Shown here: piece after piece, positions 46,601-56,800 of the stretch
Position numbering within the stretch: position 1 is the stretch's first letter
How the letters are laid out: the number at the start of each line of letters is the position of its first letter
NCBI RefSeq assembly: GCF_964340395.1
Contig: NC_135570.1
Location: 11,402,322 to 11,466,321 of the forward strand
Direction of reading: 5' to 3'
Length of the DNA: 64,000 bases
Origin: Glandiceps talaboti
Lineage: Eukaryota; Hemichordata; Enteropneusta; Spengelidae
Notes under the pieces: generated by a model
Told to the model about the DNA's origin: nothing
Database searches by the model: none
The model's input: only the letters and a program-made list of their open reading frames with translations
Program-made: the position numbers and the translations under genes

Positions 46601-49600
46601 ACACCAACTCATGTTACAATATAATGTACAAGCTATCAACGTTTATATCTATTATGTAAAAGGTCAGTTGGCAAACTTTCAAGTTGTAATCTATACACAC
46701 ATTTACTTCCATTAGTTGACTTACAAATATTAGTATCATATTACAGACTTGCTCCATTTTTGTGGTTTTTTGTTTTAAAACAGTAGTATTAAAAACACTG
46801 CATTCTACATCCTGTCTCATTTAATTTGGAAACAAAGAAGATCTTTATACTGCAGAGGGGGTGGGGTATGCATTATTAATAGATTGTAATACAAAGTGAC
46901 AAAAATACTAACTCAAACAAACTATATTGTACCACGCAGTGAACATCAAAATTTATCTCAATATTCAGGGTCAAATAAATAATATCTAACACTAGGTCTT
47001 AGTACAAATATTATTACTAGTATTTCCTTTTAATAGACCAAAGTAGTGGTAAACTAGATCCCTATAGGACAGATGTGTTGTCTTTTCAAAGATACATGTA
47101 TTCCATGATGGGTAATGTTTTTAGCCCACTGTAGTACACCCCTGATCATACAAATGAGACGTCAATAAAAAGTTTGGCAAAAAAATGTGATTCGCCTCCA
47201 AGAAATATTTTTACCTTGTGAGTAGAATTTTCTTTACTAAATGTATGTTTATTTCAACTTACATGCCTGAAACAATTTAGAATAATTCCCCATAAAATAA
47301 ATTTCTGTCACCTTGCAGTACACTCCATCCCATGACTTTGAGAGGTTAAAAGTCAACCTTGGGTTTGGGTGTTCAAAACTGTTGTCTGGCAGAACTACAG
47401 AAAAGGTTTGTCCATAGCAATGATCATATGGGAAGATAACACTGATGCGAGAGCCTGGGATTGAATCTTAGGCCTTTAAAGACTCGTTATTAATAAGTAC
47501 CAGGGATTACTTGCACGGTATGCACACTTATTAGTACTGCAGGGCAATGAAACATTTGTGTTTGCAATGTTTTCTGCTGCACTTTCACTGGCTATACACA
47601 TGAAATTATGACTGCAGAGAACACTACAACACTACACTATAGTATTATAAATACCACAAGTATGTTGAACTTCCACACATGTATCATGGGGGTTCTGTCA
47701 GATTACTTACCAATTGGATCAACTGTATTTTCTCTGTCATCTGCTTCACTACATTCACCTTCATAATCCACTTTGAGGTCAGTATCGTTAACCATGCAGG
47801 CATGGAATCTCAGCATACACGCTGTGCTGTATGTCTCTCCATCTGTTCCACATACAGGGTCCAAATTACGAGGACAGGCTCCACATTCTGACATTGTGAA
47901 TGAAACAGATGGATATATATGGTAATTCACAGTCACAGCAGAGTTGGATGGGTTCAATGGTTTTATAATCGTTTGAGTAATATAAGTACAGATTTATACC
48001 AAAAATAGAGTCTTGTAACATTACATAACATAAAAGATCCTGATGGCATCAATAGACAAATTAATTTCAAGAATAACTATGTAATAATACTAATATGTTT
48101 ATTGCTTTACTGGGCCTCTGGCCCATATATTTCGTAAGAAATGTACAACAAACTCAAAGTCAAAGTCACATATCTTAGGTCAAATGAATATTAGTATTAG
48201 TTACGTTATTTTACTTGTAAGCGTCTCTCTTTGTTTAAATGCCTTGTATACAAATTTACATATTGATGTTAGAAGTTCTGGTTCATTTCTTCTCATCAGG
48301 CTTATGGACTTATTAAAAAATATACCTATGTAAACTCTGTGAGAAAGGTTCAGTGTGAGGTGATGTTATCTGCCTAGCACAGTTATTCCTGGTAGAATTG
48401 ATCAAAATGTTTAAGTTTCCAAGCCATAAATATCATACAATGATACATGTTTTTGGTTCACAGGATTTTTGCTACAATGTTATGACATGACTTGTCATAT
48501 TAGCTACAGTGCAGTGATATGATTTGCCCCAGACATGACATGTTTTTTTAGCTACTGTGTGATCTGTCCCCCCCCCCCTCCACCCACCCAGTCTAGTCCC
48601 TAAACGGTATTGTTACGCTTTACACCTCCACTCACTGTGGTTTAGAGACCACGTTGGCATCCAGACTACACCCCACCCCCATGAAATGTCATTTTTGGTT
48701 CACTTCAGTGTTACGATTTGCCCTATACATGACATGCCAATTTAGCTACTGTCTTCTGACTCCCCCCCCCCATGAAATGTCATAAGTTCAGTGCTACAAT
48801 TTACTATACACTTTGTTACAATTCACCCAGACATGACGTCTGTGAATTAGCTTTACAATGAAGTGATTTCTCACGACATGACATCTCTATGAATGCTGTT
48901 ACAAATTGATGATTTTACAAGACTTGCTAATGCTGAAAATTACATGATATAGGCATTTAGACATTCAACAGTATAGGGCTGCTATAAGTAATGCTTAAAA
49001 TGAATATGAAGTCCACTGAATAAACGAAAGTAATTTTATTGATGAATACCATGTAAGAATTCTCTGTACTCATAATTTAGTAATCACCAGCGAGACTTTT
49101 TCAGAGTTTGACATATTGATTAAATTTGAACCTGAGTGGTGTTGAAATCCTCACCTTTGGGATCTTTACCCTGGAGGTGCCTTCCACACACCTGTAAAGA
49201 AAACAAACAAAAGGTTTTCAAAGAATTGTTTTAGTGTCAATACTTCACAAGTTGTTGTAATTTGTTATTAAGATCTTGAAACAAGCTTTTGGTAGACCAC
49301 GATATAGTCCTACTTGCTGATGGAGTAAGTCAAGACTTGGTTCAGACAAATTGTCCCTCTACTTTCTGTATAGGAACTAGGGTGTTTAGTAGTCTGTAAG
49401 GTACACCATGATGGGACACTCTCTCACATCTGTCAACCCCTCCCACAGAGGCCGGTGAGGGGTGAGGGTGGAACGAGATGACATATCGTACAGTCTAGGT
49501 GTTGATAGGTACATTGTGAGAATTGGGTCCTGTACTCTGTCTTCAAGCACAACAAATCATGATATATCACTGAAATTAGAACTTGAATTATAACACTTTT

Positions 49601-51262
49601 TAGATGATGGAAAGTAAATCTACAAATGTGCCTGGCACAGATGATCCCTAACTATAACAACCCTACCCATATTAGTAATACAACTGTAAGTTTGTGTTTG
49701 TAGGCCACACCCTGACAGCAGTAAATCAATAATGATGATACATGTATGGGATGATGTCACACCTTGGACTCTGTCTCAAGATCTTAGTACATTTGTAACA
49801 ACTTTACAATAACTCTACCTATGGTATTACATGAACAATATACAATACAACTTGTCTGACATGCCATACAAGGACATTCTTTTAACAGGAAATGTTTACA
49901 CAAGGGAGGGAATTGTGGCTGAGCAATTAACACCTGATGTGTGTGCATGACTTAAAGTGAATTAGTTGGTAATTGCTAAAGATAAACATTGGGAATAACT
50001 TACTCCATAAACAGTTGAGAGTCTCCTCTCCTCTATTGTCTATGATTACACTCCACATTTATACATAGCATCATCTTTACTCAAAACATATGTACAAGTC
50101 TTTGCATAAATATACCCCCCCCCCCCCCAGTTCCTGTGGTGAAGGTAAATTTTCATGATTTTCTGTACATTAAATAAAGCTGGGATGATGAAATCAGCCT
50201 CACGTTTAGTACTCTCTAATTAGTTTAATTTAGTACTACTCATACAAAATGTACTAATATTTCATCTCTCTGTTCATCACATTGTAACAATGTGTTGTTT
50301 TGCATCTGTTCATTATAAAATACAAATATACAACACTATGGTTCCATTGTTGCATCTTCATTTGTAAAGACCCAAATCCATCAATTTCCTTGTAAGGATA
50401 TAAACTCCAAGTTAATATGTTTTCTGTTAACAAACTCACACATTCTGCCACTTTCCCATGGTCATGGACAACATATTTATGAACACCCACACATAGACAC
50501 ATTATGACTGTTACACACACCTGTACAACGTACTTCAAACCATGATTATGAATGTTGTTACTAAGAAATTAGAATGAATATACTTCTACTAGGTCACACG
50601 ATAAATTTTAGCTTCTATTTAGACAGCGTTTTTTAATTAAATTTAAAAAAAAAAGAAATTGGAAATAAAGTGATTTTTAAAATGCTTTTCCTTGGTGATT
50701 GTTTATACCTTGTATTTTAATATGTAGTTTCAATGTAAAACATTTTTAAATGAGTCATCTTATTATATGAACAATAAAAACAACCTTCATACCAAAGTTA
50801 CGGTCTTGGACTATATATAGTCATGAATGTAACATGATACATCATTGATAAATATAACATCGTGGACTCTCTAACTACAACGTAGGTCCTTGAAGCTGAA
50901 GTTCCTCTTTGTCCGATTGTAGTAAGTCAGACAACGAGCGAAACGTCTGTTAAAAGATACGCCTCAAAACTGTGCCTGTTTTAGTATTTCAATTAGTTCT
51001 TGCTGTCCAAAAGTTTCGATCCTTAAGTTCAAAATGAGTCACCTTCAAAATTACTCACTCTCGAGATCTCTATCTCACAACTCGGAAGTTTGCGGTTGGG
51101 AACTTGTTTTCAATCTACCAAAGTTGCACATGTAAGAGTTCAAAACTAGCATAGCGCACTCACAATCATAAAATACCAATAGAGTTGGCAACATATTGGA
51201 TAAACAGTACTAACCGTCTGGAATGCCACCCAGCAAACGCTGATAATCAGGAAAGTTTTCAT
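43420..51262 (-). CDS. secreted Kazal / thyroglobulin type-1 protein (six exons, complete model)
   Basis: Exons in transcript order: 51215-51262, 49155-49191, 47711-47887, 46022-46141, 45662-45696, 43420-43617. They sum to 615 bp (204 aa plus stop), with phases 0, 1, 1, 1, 0 matching at every junction. Domains: signal peptide MKTFLIISVCWVAFQT (1-16); Kazal domain about 29-76 with six Cys (CGACPRNLDPVCGTDGETY); thyroglobulin type-1 domain about 88-142 (ECERER, PRCDGEGLYEPVQCHGPMG, then CRCV in place of the usual CWCV); and a C-terminal tail of about 60 residues with no clear domain. In the Kazal loop the P1 position (second residue after Cys2) is Arg, which predicts inhibition of trypsin-like serine proteases; thyroglobulin type-1 domains often inhibit cysteine proteases or bind growth factors. 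Likely an extracellular inhibitor or matrix protein. The order resembles testican/SMOC parts but no EF-hand is seen. Start chosen because only this Met opens a signal peptide. Confidence 0.75.
43715..43895. repeat. about 61-bp tandem repeat, 3 copies
   Basis: The unit contains 'aatgacttcatttgaataac' and 'gtcatggttgtaatcaggtt'. It lies in the last intron of the Kazal/thyroglobulin gene. Confidence 0.85.
43945..45190. other. no gene seen (intron of the Kazal/thyroglobulin gene)
   Basis: It contains a fragment of the 'ATCGTTAGCTG' MITE (about 43945-44010) and a 41-bp phrase (44977-45017) that recurs at 46938-46978. A plus 63-codon frame at 44191-44382 has no support. Confidence 0.5.
45195..45605. 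repeat. 42-bp minisatellite, about 10 copies
   Basis: The unit contains 'gatgagactctatttccatg' and 'gaatgacactacagatatct'. Because 42 is divisible by three, the plus strand stays open for 128 codons (a 14-residue peptide repeat with ISGMRLYFHGMTLQ). It lies about 55 bp downstream of exon 5 of the minus-strand gene. No plus-strand splice context suggests it is translated. Confidence 0.95.
45662..45696 (-). CDS. exon 5: 35-bp microexon, CxCV core of thyroglobulin type-1
   Basis: Acceptor TTGGCAG|GT and donor AAA|GTAGAT. It encodes (G)CRCVNRKTGAK, which supplies the second half of the domain; Arg replaces the usual Trp of CWCV. Phase 1 in and 0 out. Confidence 0.75.
45885..45962. mobile_element. 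MITE family 'CTGTAAGAT', copy 2
   Basis: The left end 'cactgtaagatatgtcat' and the right end 'tgtcgtatcttacagact' are inverted. The interior is shorter than in the other copies. Confidence 0.55.
46022..46141 (-). CDS. exon 4: first half of thyroglobulin type-1 domain
   Basis: 120 bp, phase 1-1, acceptor TAAACAG|AG and donor ATGG|GTAAGT. It encodes ECEREREEW … PRCDGEGLYEPVQCHGPM, an excellent match to the thyroglobulin type-1 signature. Confidence 0.9.
46268..46432. repeat. (TG)n and (TATG)n compound microsatellite
   Basis: A TG run, then TATG units with interspersed CGTA and TGTG variants. It makes several spurious frames on both strands. Confidence 0.95.
46440..47700. other. no gene seen (intron 3 of the Kazal/thyroglobulin gene)
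   Basis: AT-rich intron. The 41-bp phrase repeated from 44977 is at 46938-46978. Confidence 0.5.
47711..47887 (-). CDS. exon 3: Kazal domain
   Basis: 177 bp, phase 1-1, acceptor TGTCAG|AA and donor ATTG|GTAAGT. The full six-Cys Kazal pattern is present: C-x2-C-x7-C-x10-C-x6-C-…-C, containing PVCGTDGETY. The exon ends with an acidic linker (SEADDRENTVDPI). Confidence 0.92.
47960..49150. other. no gene seen (intron 2); poly-C tracts and a degenerate repeat
   Basis: Between 48480 and 48850 phrases such as 'gacatgacatg', 'tttagctactgt' and 'gatttgcccc' recur about three times at 130-200 bp spacing. C homopolymers are at about 48570 and 48761. Confidence 0.5.
49155..49191 (-). CDS. exon 2: 37-bp microexon
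   Basis: Acceptor TTTACAG|GTG and donor AAAG|GTGAGG. It encodes VCGRHLQGKDPK, phase 0 in and 1 out, exactly bridging exons 1 and 3. Confidence 0.65.
49389..49502. mobile_element. MITE family 'CTGTAAGGT…', copy 3
   Basis: The left end 'agtctgtaaggtacaccatg', the centre 'ggccggtgaggggtgagg' and the right end 'gacatatcgtacagtct' match the family. Confidence 0.6.
49510..51200. other. no gene seen (intron 1 of the Kazal/thyroglobulin gene)
   Basis: A C homopolymer lies at 50117-50128. From about 50880 to 51450 the CpG content rises, as expected near the promoter of the Kazal/thyroglobulin gene. Confidence 0.5.
51215..51262 (-). CDS. exon 1: signal peptide
   Basis: 48 coding bp end at ACG|GTTAGT, phase 0. 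MKTFLIISVCWVAFQT has a short positive start and a hydrophobic core. The frame is open further upstream (Met at 51421), but that would bury the signal sequence. Confidence 0.7.
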
Positions 51263-51639
51263 GACACGTCCGTAGAGTTCACTTGACACTTCGTTTATGT
51301 TGAGTTCGATGGTTGTAGATTCTCTTCTCTGAAGACAGATGACGTGGATGACGTCATTGTCAATATTGTATTGCTGAAAGTGGGTGGGAAACCAGTGTGG
51401 GAGCAGGAAGTGATACGCCAACGCACCAGTGCCTTATTACGTGTGATTACAAATATTTAAAAACCTCTAAATAATTGGGTGTATGTTCTCAAGTGTACAA
51501 AGATGATTACATTTCAATAGGCATTGAGATTACAGTTAAATTTAAATGACACGTAGGCTAGCCTATACATTTCATCTCGTGTGGAGTATGGTAGTATACT
51601 AGTATCACAGGGAGCTCAGGCTCAGTTAGTTTTGTTTAC

Positions 51640-52012
51640 AAATACAAACAAACAAGTAAACAAAACGAACAAACAAAACACAAACAAGTAAACAAAAAAC
51701 AAACAAAACGTAAACAAATAAATCGATAAATGAGTAAATACATGAATAAACAACAACAAACAAACACTACCCCCAATAGTCAACAATGGAGAGACTCTCC
51801 AGTGGAACATTGCCGTAAAACAGGCCGTGGTTTGCGACGATGAGTAGAGTAGGGTGGAGGAAAGTAGGATTGAGTAGCTAAGGTAGCATACGTAGTTATA
51901 GAGATGACCAGAGCAGCTAAAGTAGAGCAGAGTAGATTTTAGTAGTGTAGAGAAGAGAAGAAAAGCGGAGTAGAGTAGACCAGAAACAGAGTAGTGTAGC
52001 GTAGAATAGACT
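51640..52012. repeat. (AAAC)-type low complexity then 'tagagtag' low complexity
   Basis: 51640-51760 has AAAC/AAACAA runs. 51840-52012 is rich in GTAGAGTAG-like phrases. A (TG) run is at 52032-52054. Confidence 0.8.
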
Positions 52013-52214
52013 AGAGTATTAGGATATTATAGTGTGTGTGTGTGTGTGTGTGTGTAAAAACATTATCTATGGCCAATAAATACACGCACACAAAAAATAC
52101 CAAGATGAACTCAATACATAATGCAATGATAAACTTATATATACATACATGATAACATATGGTTGCAGTCCTTACAACCATTTTTATTTGATGTGCGGAT
52201 TACTCACATTTAAC

Positions 52215-52430
52215 TCACCTGAAGTATATTTTTTAGAGCTGATTGTCAGATTTCATATGGAGTATACTTTGTGCTGATTGGTCAAATTTAAGTCTGACCT
52301 GGAATATACTTAGTGTTAATTGGTCAAAGTTAACTCATCTTGAGCATACTTAGTGCTGATTGGTTACTGTTAACTCACCTGGAGTAAACTTTTTAGTTCT
52401 GATTGATCAAATTTCTGGCAATTAATTCTT
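52215..52430 (-). repeat. about 45-bp degenerate repeat carrying donor-like sequence
   Basis: About five units read on the minus strand as 'ttgaccaatcagcactaagt' then 'atactccaggtgagttaa'. Several therefore contain CCAG|GTGAGT, a strong 5' splice site. No exon with a matching phase was found, so function is unclear. Confidence 0.7.
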
Positions 52431-52529
52431 ACCATCTAGAATATAGCAGCCTTATATGAGATGGATGAACCTTTTTCACCCATCATGTATCATCATAATA
52501 TGAGCTATAGCCAGTCCCAGTCTGTATGG

Positions 52530-52625
52530 TATGCAGTGTTAGGGCGCCCTCACACATTGGCAACTCCTTTCCAAGATAAGACCATTGAGGGCAGACCAAC
52601 ACAACATATCTTACAGTCGACAGAC
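52530..52625. mobile_element. MITE family 'CTGTAAGGT…', copy 4
   Basis: It contains 'gggcgccctcacacattggc', 'gaccattgagggcag' and 'catatcttacagtcg'. Confidence 0.6.
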
Positions 52626-52847
52626 ACACAACTAAACCACTCAGATTTGTTAACAGTTATCTTTATTGTAGTTATACAAAAATATGACAAAAAATCAATC
52701 ACCAGGGGAGTAGCTAATTTTTTTGGAAAATAACTATATGGAAAAAAATAATAACTGAGACAGGTAAAATGTTGACATGAAAAAAGTACAAGGTGGTAGT
52801 GTTTATATACAGCTAAATGATGACAATCTCTGTCAATCCCTCAATAG

Positions 52848-52945
52848 GTAGGCTGTACACCATGAAAGGGCGCCCTCACACATCGGCCAACCACTTTCAG
52901 TAGAAGCTGGCCAGTGAGGGCAGTGTATCCTTCAGTCTACTTAAT
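52848..52945. mobile_element. MITE family 'CTGTAAGGT…', copy 5
   Basis: It contains 'ggctgtacaccatgaaaggg', 'cgccctcacacatcggccaa', 'ctggccagtgagggcag' and 'ccttcagtctact'. Confidence 0.6.
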
Positions 52946-53151
52946 ATACAGGTCAGGTATAAACAAATTGACATACCAAACTAATATTTATTCATAGATC
53001 TTGGAGGTACGCTTTAGAAAACACAGATCTAATCATTCTTTGGACTGTTACTGTTATGTTCCTAACACTTCAAAAAAAACCAGATCTTGTCATTGCTTGG
53101 AGATATGCTCATATGGATTTTCTGTTTTCTCTTTCTCTTCATAACACATAG

Positions 53152-53277
53152 TTAGAGACTGTTATTAATACAATTGAAGCCACAAAGATGGTGGATGATG
53201 TTGATGATATGCAGCCACTTCTCATTAAATACTTAGAAACTGAAAATGAAGAAACAAAATATATTATATACAACAAA
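53152..53277 (+). CDS. possible orphan plus-strand exon
   Basis: A long pyrimidine tract ends in ACATAG, then 42 open codons reach a possible donor AAA|GTAGAT, phase 0-0 (126 bp). The peptide is acidic and protein-like (ETVINTIEATKMVDDVDDMQ, LLIKYLETENEETKYIIYNK). The frame is open on to 53403, so it could instead be a terminal exon. I do not recognise it, and no partner exon on the plus strand was found. It lies between two minus-strand genes, or inside the 3' part of the TSP1 gene if that continues left. Confidence 0.3.
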
Positions 53278-53616
53278 GTAGATATGGGTCCAAACACAGG
53301 CAAGACAATCAACAGTCAATCTTTTATGAAATCTGCTTTTTTATCAGACTGTATGTACCGCTTTAGACAAAAAGTAAACAATTATTCTTCTTTTTTGGCC
53401 TAATGTAGGTGATGTAAAACCATGACGTGCCTGTCAGGAACCCAAAGTTTATGAAAATGTTTTTATTTCCTGGAGTGGTGTTCCCCTTTAATGTATGTAT
53501 GGAAGTGCCATCTATGTCCCCAATTCACCATGGTAACATAGAGACTTGGTTTCACTGGGTCTATCAATGCAACATTTTCGGGACATTTTAGGATTGAAAG
53601 AAATGAAAATATTTAC

Positions 53617-53821
53617 CTTGAAATAGTTCTTCTTTTGAGATCTGTTCTCCAAACTTATTGACAGCTTTTACCCTGACATTAAATGCACCACTTAATAGCT
53701 CCATTTCACCTCTATTACGCAAAGCAAATGCTTGCACATCGTGATGTACTGAACCAAAATTTTGCCACTGAAAGTGTGATGCATTCACCTTTGATAAGCC
53801 AGCTTTCTGGATCCTTTTTGC
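53617..53821 (-). CDS. FN3-like domain, second half
   Basis: 205 bp, acceptor TTTTTAG|GC (phase 0), donor CAAG|GTAAAT (phase 1). It encodes VNASHFQW, then AFNVRVKAVNKFGE, matching the F/G strands of FN3 (V-x-A-V-N-x-x-G). Confidence 0.75.
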
Positions 53822-56800
53822 CTAAAAATGATAAAAGACCAAAAGATATCAAATTATAGCCAATCACTGTCACTCAATCACTGGTCTGGAAATGCAGTTT
53901 GTTATGAGGTGTGAATCAGTGTGACAGTCAGAGTATTCAGATAATTTACTATATCATCATTAGCACTATGTTGCCATTTTCAATGTCATATTGGGTTCTC
54001 TTCCTGCTTTCAAGCCCTTTTCCTTCAGATTTCTAGATTATGTTTGTGGAACACTAACCAGCTCATTATGGCCAGTTTACAACTTTTTTACAATTGATAA
54101 TCAACATGATTACTTGTCTGTTTCTACATCCCAACTGTTTGTGGTATCTGAGTATAATTCCTTATTTTGTAGTTAATATCGGTGTAAAAAAATGTTATGT
54201 CACGAGTGAAACACCAATGCAATATCATTTGTACTGTAACACAGTTCTAGAAATTAACAGTAGTCCTGTGTCCACAGACTACCAATTCTTGTCTTGGGGC
54301 TACCATAATTTGCAGCTGGTAGCCCACTTAGGCTACCATAATTTGCAGCTGGTAGCCCACTTAGGCTATCACTGATTATGTGATGACTTAAAGGATGGAA
54401 GATTTACAGACATAAAAGTATTTTAATATCACACATATTTCCAAAAGAGGAACTCTGTTTTCAGTTCAGGAATCTATTGGTCACCATCTTTGGGCTACCA
54501 CTTTCTGAAATTGGTAGCCTACTGGGACTACCAAGGAAAAAAGTTAATTCAAGCCCTGTGTAACATAACTAAATCTGTAATTAAGACTAGTATACTTGAA
54601 TTATATAGTAATCAGCTGGTGATCCAGTAGTAATGTTTCCATCATTCCACATCAGATATACAGTGTACTTGTATCCAGTCAGAGTTAGTGATTGGATGCC
54701 GGCTAGCTGTAAATTTACAGGCTTGGCTGGAAGTCCTAAACATTGACAGTAAAATATGCATATATTAAAGTGTGTGACTGAATGGCAGCTAGCAATACAT
54801 TTGCAAGCTTGAATGCAGAATTAGTATATTAGAGTGTTAAATGAATGCCAACTATACACTTTCAGCACTAGTACTGTGTCCAATTACTGTTTCCACTTAG
54901 TACCTTCAACTTTACCATAACTCATACTGTCCATCCAATTGCCATTTCCCAACATTTCTAAATGTAACAGTCATCTCCAAGGCTAATAATTACCTGGGCA
55001 TTCATTGGATTTGAAACATGGATATGTCCATTTTTCTTCTCCAGGACAATACATTCCATTGTACTGAGGGGGAGGGTCTGAACAATTTCTAAATGCTGAG
55101 TGGACACCAGTGCCACCACAATCAACACTACAGCTGGACCACTCTGACCAAGATGTCCAACTACCATCAACTGTGAAGTAAAACACCCATCATATCATAT
55201 TACATTCAGCACACGCTGGCCATAGGTGGTGCTCTACTATGTAACTTAATGATTGGAACAGTTAATGAGTGATTTACCACACACCAATACATAACTCATA
55301 ATACATAACTCAGGATGCATTGTGAATAAATTAAAAGTCATTGAGAACACATTATAGTTTTTTGTGAATAAATAAAGTCATGAATATATCATGGTATTGT
55401 GAATAAATTATAAGTCATTGTGAATAAATTATTAGTCATTGTGAATAAATTAAAAGTCATCGTCAACGTTTCATCTGAAAATTCTGTAATCATACGGTTT
55501 ACAGCATGAAAGATGCCTCTATGCTTTAGAAATACCTCCACAGTAACAGAACTGACCAGACGATTATGACTGAATGACCCTAACAATGGCTCTGTTTTGG
55601 GATTATACATGTACATGTTTGGACGTTTTGAACTTGGGCTGAACGCCCCCACCTGAAAATTTGGGGGAATACCCCCACCCCCTGGATTGTCAACATAGTT
55701 TGAATGCTGGACAAAGCAATAGATGCAGTAACTATACTTACTTGGGCAATGATTAATAGCACATAAAGTACTACTTTGAGTTGGTCCTTCACAGTCCCTC
55801 CCACCATGTTTTGGAGATGGATTAGTACAAACTCTAGTTCTGTTAACAACGGCACCACCACAGGTTACTGGACACTCTGCCCAATCACTCCATACAGTAT
55901 AGCCTCCATGTACTGTAAGTAAAAGATAAGATTACTGGACACTCTGTCCAATCACTCCATACAGTATAGCCTCCATGTACTGTAAGTAAAAGATAAGATT
56001 ACTGGACACTCTGCCCAATCACTCCATACAGTATAGCCTCCATGTACTGTAAGTAAAAGATAAGATTACTGGACACTCTGTCCAATCACTCCATACAGTA
56101 TATCCTCCATGTACTGTAAGTAAAAGATAAGACTACTGGACACTCTGTCCAATCACTCCATACAGTATAGCCTCCATGTACTGTAAGTAAAAGATAAGAC
56201 TACTGGACACTCTGTCCAATCACTCCATACAGTATAGCCTCCATGTACTGTAAGTAAAAGATAAGATTACTGGACACTCTGTCCAATCACTCCATACAGT
56301 ATATCCTCCATGCACTGTCAGTAAAAGATAAGATTACTGGACACTCTGTCCAATCACTCCATACAGTATAGCCTCCATGTACTGTAAGTAAAAGATAAGA
56401 TTACAGGACACTGCCCAATCACTCCATACAGTATAGCCTCCATGTACTGTAAGTAAAAGATAAGATTACTGGACACTCTGTCCAATCACTCCATACAGTA
56501 TATCCTCCATGTACTGTAAGTAAAAGATAAGACTACTGGACACTCTGTCCAATCACTCCATACAGTATAGCCTCCATGTACTGTAAGTAAAAGATAAGAC
56601 TACTGGACACTCTGTCCAATCACTCCATACAGTATAGCCTCCATGTACTGTAAGTAAAAGATAAGATTACTGGACACTCTGTCCAATCACTCCATACAGT
56701 ATATCCTCCATGTACTGTAAGTAAAAGATAAGACTACTGGACACTCTGTCCAATCACTCCATACAGTATAGCCTCCATGTACTGTAAGTAAAAGATAAGA

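Noticed and set aside
52461-52733. 90-codon plus-strand frame
   Set aside because: About half of it is MITE copy 4; the rest is AT-rich with no domain.
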